Source of the DNA: CANHCC01 sp040381555
GTDB taxonomy: Bacteria; Bacteroidota; Bacteroidia; J057; RFSG01
Length of the DNA: 46,112 bases
Direction: 5' to 3'
Assembly (NCBI GenBank): GCA_040381555.1
Contig: JBEIHC010000007.1
Span: 1-46,112 of the forward strand
The first letter of the stretch is position 1, and every line of letters begins with the position of its first letter. The position numbers and the translations under genes were made by a program. The notes under the pieces are model-generated. The model worked only from the letters and a program-made list of their open reading frames with translations. It was not told the origin of the DNA and did no database searches. This document shows positions 40,441-46,112 of this stretch, piece by piece.

Positions 40441-43400
40441 TTAATCGTAGGCCAAGTTGGAACTCAACCATCTCTCTGCCAATTCAAGTGACCATCCTTT
40501 GCGGCGGCTATAATCTTCTACCTGATCTTTAGCAATTTTCCCCAAGCCAAAATATTTTGCTTCTGGATGGGCAAAGTACCAACCACTAACGGCAGCAGCG
40601 GGCATCATGGCCATACTTTCGGTTAACGCTATCCCTGCCTGGGCTGTAACATCCAACAAGTCAAAAAGAGTCACCTTTTCAGTATGATCGGGGCAGGCAG
40701 GATAACCCGGAGCTGGGCGAATTCCAGGATAGGATTCCCTAATTAAAGCTTCGGCATCTAAAGATTCGTCAGGTGCATAAGCCCAGAATTCTTTCCGCAC
40801 CCGCTCATGCATACGCTCCGCAAATGCTTCTGCCAACCGATCTGCCAGAGCTTTTGCCATAATGCTATTATAATCATCATGATCTGCCTCAAACTTCTTC
40901 ACGATCTCATCCAACCCAATACCTGCCGTAACGGCAAATGCACCTATGTAATCTTCCTTACCACTCGATTTAGGTGCAATAAAATCACCTAAACTCAAAT
41001 TGACCACTCCCCCGCCCTTTTGCCCCTGCTGACGCAAATTGTGCAAGACAGTGAGGGGGCTATTCCGGTCCACATTTCCCGCAGAATCAAATTTATATAA
41101 AGTAACATCCTCCTCATGCTCACGGTTCGCTGGGAAGAATCCGATCACGGCATTGGCTTGTAAAGATTTATTCGAAACCAGGTCATTCAGCAAGCGCTGT
41201 GCATCCTCGTATAATTTAACGGCTTCTTTTCCTACAATGGGGTCTTCTAAGATTTTAGGGAAACGACCTGCCAGCTCCCAAGTTTGAAAGAACGGCGTCC
41301 AATCAATATAGGGCACTAGCTCCTCCAAGGGATAATTTTCAAACACTTTGGTACCCAAAAATGTTGGTTTAACCGGCTTGCTTGTTTCCCAATTAATCTT
41401 CATACCATTGGTTCGTGCATCCGCAACAGGGATATATTCTTTGGCTTGATTTCTTCTTAGGTGATCTGCACGAAGTTGGGCATATTCCGCCTTTATTGAA
41501 TCGAAAAAAGCACCTTGATGATCCAAGCTAATTAAGCTACCTGCAACAGGTACACTTCTCGAGGCATCCAATACATGCACTACTGGTCCGGAATAATGGG
41601 GCGCAATTTTCACGGCAGTGTGGATCCTAGAAGTAGTGGCTCCTCCAATTAACAAAGGAATTTTAAATCCTTGTCTTTCCATCTCTTTGGCCACATGTAC
41701 CATTTCATCCAAAGAGGGCGTAATCAATCCACTTAAGCCAATTATGTCAGCCTGAATTTCTTTCGCACGGTCTAAAATTTTCTGCGCATGTACCATAACC
41801 CCCATATCATCCACCTCATAGTTGTTGCAACCGAGTACAACGCCTACAATATTTTTTCCGATATCATGTACATCCCCTTTCACGGTAGCCATAAGAATTT
41901 TCCCAGCAGAACTGGAACTGCCTGCTGATTTATCTGCCTCAAGATAAGGCATAAGATAGGCAACGGCTTTTTTCATTACCCGGGCACTTTTTACCACCTG
42001 AGGTAAAAACATTTTCCCTTCCCCAAATAAATCCCCCACAATATTCATCCCATCCATCAAAGGCCCTTCAATTACTTCGAGAGGTTTTGAATACAAGAGT
42101 CGGCACTCTTCTGTATCTTGGTCTATATATTCGACCAGGCCTTTTACCAATGCATGCGTAAGTCTTTCTTTTACAGGTAAAGTTCTCCAAGTTTCATCCC
42201 GCTCAAATTCCTTCCCTTTTGATTTTATGGTTTCTGCATATTCAACCAGGATTTCCGTGGCATCCGGTCTGCGATTCAGCAATACATCCTCTACCTTTTC
42301 CAGTAATTCTTTCGGGATGTTTTCATATACTTCAATCATCCCAGCATTCACAATGCCCATATCCAATCCGGCACGAATAGCATGATACAGAAAGGCAGAG
42401 TGCATCGCCTCCCGTACCAGATTATTTCCCCGGAATGAAAATGAAATATTACTGACCCCTCCACTAACTAATGCACCCGGTAAATTAGCTTTAATCCAAC
42501 GAGTGGCATTAATAAAGTCTACAGCATAATTATTATGCTCTTCAATCCCTGTGGCAACAGTTAAAATATTGGGGTCAAAGATGATATCCTGTGGAGGGAA
42601 TCCAATTTCTTTGGTCAAAATATCATAAGCTCTTTGGCATATTTGAATTCTGCGTTCGTAAGAATCAGCCTGTCCGGTTTCATCAAATGCCATTACAATT
42701 ACGGCAAATCCATATCTTCGAACCTTTCTCGCCTGCTCTCTGAATTTATCTTCACCTTCTTTGAGGGAGATGGAGTTGACAATCCCTTTGCCTTGTACGC
42801 ATTTCATTCCTGCTTCAATGACTTCCCATTTAGAGGAATCAATCATAATAGGCAGTTTGGCGATATCTGGCTCAGAGGCGATGAGATTAAGGAATTTATG
42901 CATGGCATCTACTGAGTCCAGCATCCCTTCATCCATATTCACATCAATAATCTGAGCTCCTCCTTCCACCTGGGATAAGGCTACTGAAAGGGCGTCTTCA
43001 TATTTGTTTTCTAAAATCAACCGGGCAAATGCTTTAGAACCGGTTACATTGGTTCGTTCGCCTACATTGACAAAATTTGATTCTTTATAAATAGTGAGTG
43101 GCTCCAGCCCAGCATAGCGTGGCAGGGGTTCTGGCTTAGCTGGAATTCTTGGAGGATATTTAGCTGCTAACTCGGCCATTTTTCGAATATGATCCGGTGT
43201 AGTTCCACAGCAACCCCCAATTATATTAATGAAGCCTTCTTTTAAAAAGTCTTCTATGTCCGTGCCCATGGATTCTGGACTTTCATCATATCCTCCAAAG
43301 GCATTAGGCAATCCCGCATTGGGATAAATGCAAACAAAGAATTCAGATATCCGGGAAATCTCCTGTACATATGGGCGCAGTTCTCGTGCTCCAAGTGCAC

Positions 43401-44136
43401 AATTCAAGCCTATACTTAACAGAGGGATGTGTGCAATAGAATTATAAAAGGCCTCCGTTGTTTGTCCTGATAAGGTTCTACCAGATGCATCGGTAATAGT
43501 ACCGGATACCATAATAGGAATCCGTTTGCCTGTAGTGTGAAAATAACTGTCAGCGGCAAACAAGGCGGCCTTGCAATTAAGGGTATCAAAGACGGTTTCA
43601 ATGAGTAACAAATCAACGCCCCCATCCATTAATCCCCGAATTTGTTCGGTATAAGCTTCAACAAGTTGATCAAAATAAATTGCCCGATAACCCGGGTTAT
43701 TTACATCAGGAGAAATAGAAGCCGTGCGATTAGTAGGGCCAATAGAACCAGCCACAAAGCGAGGTTTTGCCGGATTGAGAAGGGTGAATTCTTCTGTTGC
43801 CTTTTTGGCCAGTTTTGCAGATTCAAAATTGAGCTCATACACCAAGTCTTCCATGTGATAATCTGCCATGGCAATGCTGGTGTCTGAAAATGTATTGGTT
43901 TCAATAATGTCTGCACCCGCCTCTAGGTATTCTCTGTGGATGGCATGAATAATATCCGGACGAGTAAGGGAAAGCAAATCATTATTTCCCTTGAGGTCAT
44001 GAGGAAAATCCTTGAATCTTTCTCCTCTATAATCTTCGTCACTCAAGTTATATCTTTGAATCATGGTACCCATGGCTCCATCCAGCACCAAAATTCTTTG
44101 GGTAAGGGCTTGCTCTATCGAATGTTTCATTTTCAT
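40441..44136 (-). CDS. metH: Cobalamin-dependent methionine synthase, full length
   Basis: The protein has 1231 residues with all four modules. The homocysteine domain (about 1-330) has GAMGTMIQRYNL and the zinc site GGCCGTTPDH. The methyltetrahydrofolate domain (about 355-620) has NVGERTNVTGSKAFARLI. The cobalamin domain (about 650-890) has DVHDIGKNIV with the Co-ligating His and GLSGLITPSLDEM. The SAM-dependent reactivation domain (about 920-1231) has RPAPGYPACPDHTEK. It transfers methyl from methyltetrahydrofolate to homocysteine. The start could be Met1 (44136) or Met3 (44130). Confidence 0.99.
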   Translation of the reverse strand: MKMKHSIEQALTQRILVLDGAMGTMIQRYNLSDEDYRGERFKDFPHDLKGNNDLLSLTRPDIIHAIHREYLEAGADIIETNTFSDTSIAMADYHMEDLVYELNFESAKLAKKATEEFTLLNPAKPRFVAGSIGPTNRTASISPDVNNPGYRAIYFDQLVEAYTEQIRGLMDGGVDLLLIETVFDTLNCKAALFAADSYFHTTGKRIPIMVSGTITDASGRTLSGQTTEAFYNSIAHIPLLSIGLNCALGARELRPYVQEISRISEFFVCIYPNAGLPNAFGGYDESPESMGTDIEDFLKEGFINIIGGCCGTTPDHIRKMAELAAKYPPRIPAKPEPLPRYAGLEPLTIYKESNFVNVGERTNVTGSKAFARLILENKYEDALSVALSQVEGGAQIIDVNMDEGMLDSVDAMHKFLNLIASEPDIAKLPIMIDSSKWEVIEAGMKCVQGKGIVNSISLKEGEDKFREQARKVRRYGFAVIVMAFDETGQADSYERRIQICQRAYDILTKEIGFPPQDIIFDPNILTVATGIEEHNNYAVDFINATRWIKANLPGALVSGGVSNISFSFRGNNLVREAMHSAFLYHAIRAGLDMGIVNAGMIEVYENIPKELLEKVEDVLLNRRPDATEILVEYAETIKSKGKEFERDETWRTLPVKERLTHALVKGLVEYIDQDTEECRLLYSKPLEVIEGPLMDGMNIVGDLFGEGKMFLPQVVKSARVMKKAVAYLMPYLEADKSAGSSSSAGKILMATVKGDVHDIGKNIVGVVLGCNNYEVDDMGVMVHAQKILDRAKEIQADIIGLSGLITPSLDEMVHVAKEMERQGFKIPLLIGGATTSRIHTAVKIAPHYSGPVVHVLDASRSVPVAGSLISLDHQGAFFDSIKAEYAQLRADHLRRNQAKEYIPVADARTNGMKINWETSKPVKPTFLGTKVFENYPLEELVPYIDWTPFFQTWELAGRFPKILEDPIVGKEAVKLYEDAQRLLNDLVSNKSLQANAVIGFFPANREHEEDVTLYKFDSAGNVDRNSPLTVLHNLRQQGQKGGGVVNLSLGDFIAPKSSGKEDYIGAFAVTAGIGLDEIVKKFEADHDDYNSIMAKALADRLAEAFAERMHERVRKEFWAYAPDESLDAEALIRESYPGIRPAPGYPACPDHTEKVTLFDLLDVTAQAGIALTESMAMMPAAAVSGWYFAHPEAKYFGLGKIAKDQVEDYSRRKGWSLELAERWLSSNLAYD

Positions 44137-44186
44137 GAATAGGTAAGGAATTGTTAGCCGGATTCGACTTTCAATTTATTTTGAAA

Positions 44187-44194
44187 CAAAATTA
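44187..44194 (-). promoter_or_regulatory. Probable -7 element (TAATTTTG) of metH
   Basis: TAATTTTG on the minus strand lies 51 bases upstream of metH in the 71-base gap after thiO. The gap is too short for a classical cobalamin or SAM riboswitch. Confidence 0.3.
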
Positions 44195-44207
44195 CACATA
44201 AGGTGTA

Positions 44208-45308
44208 TTAAATATCCGGAAAGAAGTTTTTTTTATCTATTAATTTAGTATTCACTATTTCAGATAATTTCTTCCCAGCCCAAGGTCCCAGCAGAATGCC
44301 ATGACGATATAGGCCATTTAGACAATATACAGGACCGGGTCCAATTTCCCGAATCTGAGGTAAATGATCATCGCTAGCAGGACGCAGCCCTGAATATATT
44401 TCCTGAATGCTCAACTCATATAGTCCGGGAAGTACTTGATAACATTTCCGAAGTATATCGAATAATCCTCCAAATGTATTTTCCTGCATATATCCCATGT
44501 GCTCTGAGGTGGATCCGGCCAGAATACTGAATCTTTTGGGCACCACATAGGCATTGCCCAACCTTCGATTGCGAATTCGGATAATGTGTTTCAGAGGAAA
44601 GGAATCCTTTTTTTCTAAAGCAATCATTTCCCCCTTAACGGGTATAATTTCAGGATGGGAATCAAGGGGTTTAGGGCTTGCTCCCATAGCAAAAACCAAA
44701 GCAGAAGCAGGTATAGCCTGTAATGTTGTATCTGTATTTCGTACCCAAACAAGTTGATCGGCTTCATCCCAAGATTCAAATTGGGTATGGTCCTGAATGA
44801 CTCCTCCCATCAAAATAATTTTCTGTTGAAGAACCTCCAGCAATAATCGATTCTCAACTTGAATATCGCCAGGGGCAAAAATTCCGCAGGGAACAGTGCC
44901 GGCAAGCATAGGTTCTTTTTCCCTCAAAGCTGCCTGATCGAGCCAGTGCACTTCCAACCCTTGTTGCTGCTGAAATTCAAATTGTCGTTTTAGATAAGGA
45001 ACATCCTCCTGACCAGAAGCAATTTCAAGCGTTCCCGTGCGATTGAGACCAATATCCCCTAACTCTTTTTCCCATTCAGAATAAAGTTGTATGCTTTCCA
45101 ACCCTGCCTGCAAAATATCCAACTCTGTGAATTCCAATTCATGAATAGGGGCCAGCATACCCGCTGCTAACTTACTACTCCCCTGCCCACAAGCTGCTTT
45201 TTCAATAATTCGAACAGAATATCCAGATTTTAATAGATACCAGGCAGCAGAAAGTCCTGCAATTCCGCCCCCAATAATTACGATTTCACCTGGAGGAATT
45301 TCTGCCAT
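44208..45308 (-). CDS. thiO: Glycine oxidase ThiO-like FAD-dependent oxidoreductase
   Basis: The protein has 366 residues. The FAD motif IIGGGIAGLSAAWYL begins near residue 10, and GQGSSKLAAGMLAP and FAPGDIQVENRLLLEVL follow. The C-terminal GLRPASDDHLPQIREIG and GLYRHGILLGPWAGK match DAO-family ThiO, which makes dehydroglycine for thiazole synthesis. Other thi genes are not in the window, so a related D-amino acid or sarcosine oxidase remains possible. It abuts the arginase-family gene without a gap and precedes metH. Confidence 0.88.
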   Translation of the reverse strand: MAEIPPGEIVIIGGGIAGLSAAWYLLKSGYSVRIIEKAACGQGSSKLAAGMLAPIHELEFTELDILQAGLESIQLYSEWEKELGDIGLNRTGTLEIASGQEDVPYLKRQFEFQQQQGLEVHWLDQAALREKEPMLAGTVPCGIFAPGDIQVENRLLLEVLQQKIILMGGVIQDHTQFESWDEADQLVWVRNTDTTLQAIPASALVFAMGASPKPLDSHPEIIPVKGEMIALEKKDSFPLKHIIRIRNRRLGNAYVVPKRFSILAGSTSEHMGYMQENTFGGLFDILRKCYQVLPGLYELSIQEIYSGLRPASDDHLPQIREIGPGPVYCLNGLYRHGILLGPWAGKKLSEIVNTKLIDKKNFFPDI

Positions 45309-46112
45309 TTACTTGAGTTTGTAAAATGTCAACCACCAACGATCCGGAATCTCATCTTCCACTGCCATTAGAAAATCTTTCTCCGTGCAGGATACAAGAT
45401 GCCTGCGGTTCAGGTTCAATTCATTGGTATGAGGATAAGGCACTTCCATCCACCACCTTTCGGAGGTATTTGATGAATAGAATATAATTTCAGGAATACT
45501 CCCTTTCAATTGTACTCTATGCCTTGTAACATTGGAGTAATCTTCATTTGGCCGGTCATTTTTTCGATTATAAAACCCTTCAATAAAGTACCAAATCATC
45601 ATGGCTGTTAAGTGACTGGTCTGCTCATTTAAATCTTTAATAGGGTTCACTTCACAAAATGAAACCGAAGTCAACTTATTAGAAAGCCCGGCATATCGTG
45701 CCAATTTGCATGCTTCTTCAGCAGAAAATCCGGGAGGGGAAGGCATATTAGTTCCTGGAGCATCGGCATGACGCACACAACTGATATCGAAAGAGGCTAA
45801 ATCAGCATCTCGCAATACTGGTTCAGCCATATTCATATCTGCTTTTAATTCTCCCAACCGAATGGCCTCAAAATGCAGAGACCTTAATGTGTTGCGATCA
45901 CTTTCTGGAACAAAATAGGTTTGATATCCGAGGTTGGAAAAATGATACAGATAATTAGGACTATGAAGGAAAATTTTATGATTGTGAGAATGATTGTTGG
46001 TCCCAAAATCGGAATTATCCATATCTAATCGGGAATCAACAGAAACATACTCGACATCCTTTTTGAACTTTTCATAGCCCATGTATTGCCCAAAGGCTAT
46101 ATCATTGCTGCC
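45309..46112 (-). CDS. Arginase/formimidoylglutamase-family protein (5' end outside the window)
   Basis: The gene is partial. In-frame codons continue upstream of the internal Met at 46082 to the window edge (GSNDIAFGQY), so the N-terminus is missing. The ureohydrolase core is present: VDSRLDMDNSD in place of the usual DAHxD, and LASFDISCVRHADAPGTNMPSPPGFSAEEAC in place of SFDxD. GFYNR and EIPDRWWLTFYKLK close it. The second Asp of DxD is Ser (DIS) and the His of DAHxD is Arg, so the Mn site is altered. I recall similar changes in other Bacteroidota members. Activity as formimidoylglutamase is uncertain. Confidence 0.8.
   Translation of the reverse strand, partial: GSNDIAFGQYMGYEKFKKDVEYVSVDSRLDMDNSDFGTNNHSHNHKIFLHSPNYLYHFSNLGYQTYFVPESDRNTLRSLHFEAIRLGELKADMNMAEPVLRDADLASFDISCVRHADAPGTNMPSPPGFSAEEACKLARYAGLSNKLTSVSFCEVNPIKDLNEQTSHLTAMMIWYFIEGFYNRKNDRPNEDYSNVTRHRVQLKGSIPEIIFYSSNTSERWWMEVPYPHTNELNLNRRHLVSCTEKDFLMAVEDEIPDRWWLTFYKLK

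Noticed and set aside
44137..44207. Cobalamin or SAM riboswitch before metH
   Set aside because: Only 71 bases separate thiO from metH, and no matching conserved core is visible.

Overview
This 46.1 kb window comes from a member of the Bacteroidota, probably outside the classical gut genera. The signs are a fused lpxC/fabZ gene, a type IX secretion (T9SS) sorting tail, DUF4625 and DUF3467 proteins, TlpA-type thioredoxin proteins with long N-terminal domains, many small lipoproteins, A+T-rich spacers, and several TTTG-N19/20-TAnnTTTG promoters, the form known from Bacteroidota. Almost no gene has a strong Shine-Dalgarno site; nuoE is the exception. I cannot name the genus.

Layout. 1-520 is a repeat region of heptanucleotide arrays and palindromes. 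521-2050 (-) encodes a START-like domain carrying a long histone H1-like Lys/Ala/Pro tail. 2218-4060 is a LemA-TPM-TPM operon, followed by a small lipoprotein (-) and rplU-rpmA. 5391-7953 (-) is a compact three-gene operon: a haem-oxygenase-like diiron oxidase, a cupin protein and a flavin/2Fe-2S reductase. 8112-10448 (-) has a GNAT acetyltransferase, two lipoproteins and mazG. 10618-12538 is an ABC-F ATPase gene with a frameshift at an A10 run, followed by a CAT-anticodon tRNA, a long gene-free stretch, an ArsR-type regulator, a TlpA-like protein and an unknown secreted protein. 16305-17900 (-) is ftsB/divIC and eno. After a GNAT gene comes carA overlapping an isolated nuoE (-). 20372-24244 is the lipid A operon lpxD - lpxC/fabZ - lpxA - ABC ATPase.

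A decayed IS4-family element (24286-25766, 19-bp perfect terminal repeats) sits inside another heptamer array. Then on the minus strand: pcm, rarA, a T9SS cargo protein, an M24 peptidase-like protein that has lost most metal ligands, and rpmB. 31503-37184 (+) holds a membrane protein, then a probable metal-uptake locus: a small His/Cys-rich secreted protein, a TonB-dependent receptor and two paralogous DUF4625 lipoproteins with a conserved DGHTHGK motif. Next are a family 2 glycosyltransferase and an outer-membrane-like protein. The window ends on the minus strand with an RmlD-like reductase, DUF3467, full-length metH, thiO-like glycine oxidase and an arginase/formimidoylglutamase-family gene cut by the window edge.

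Most genes are housekeeping. The best candidates for something undescribed are the diiron-oxidase/cupin/reductase operon, the START-histone-like fusion, the metal-uptake locus with its paired lipoproteins, the M24 pseudoenzyme, and the heptamer array elements.
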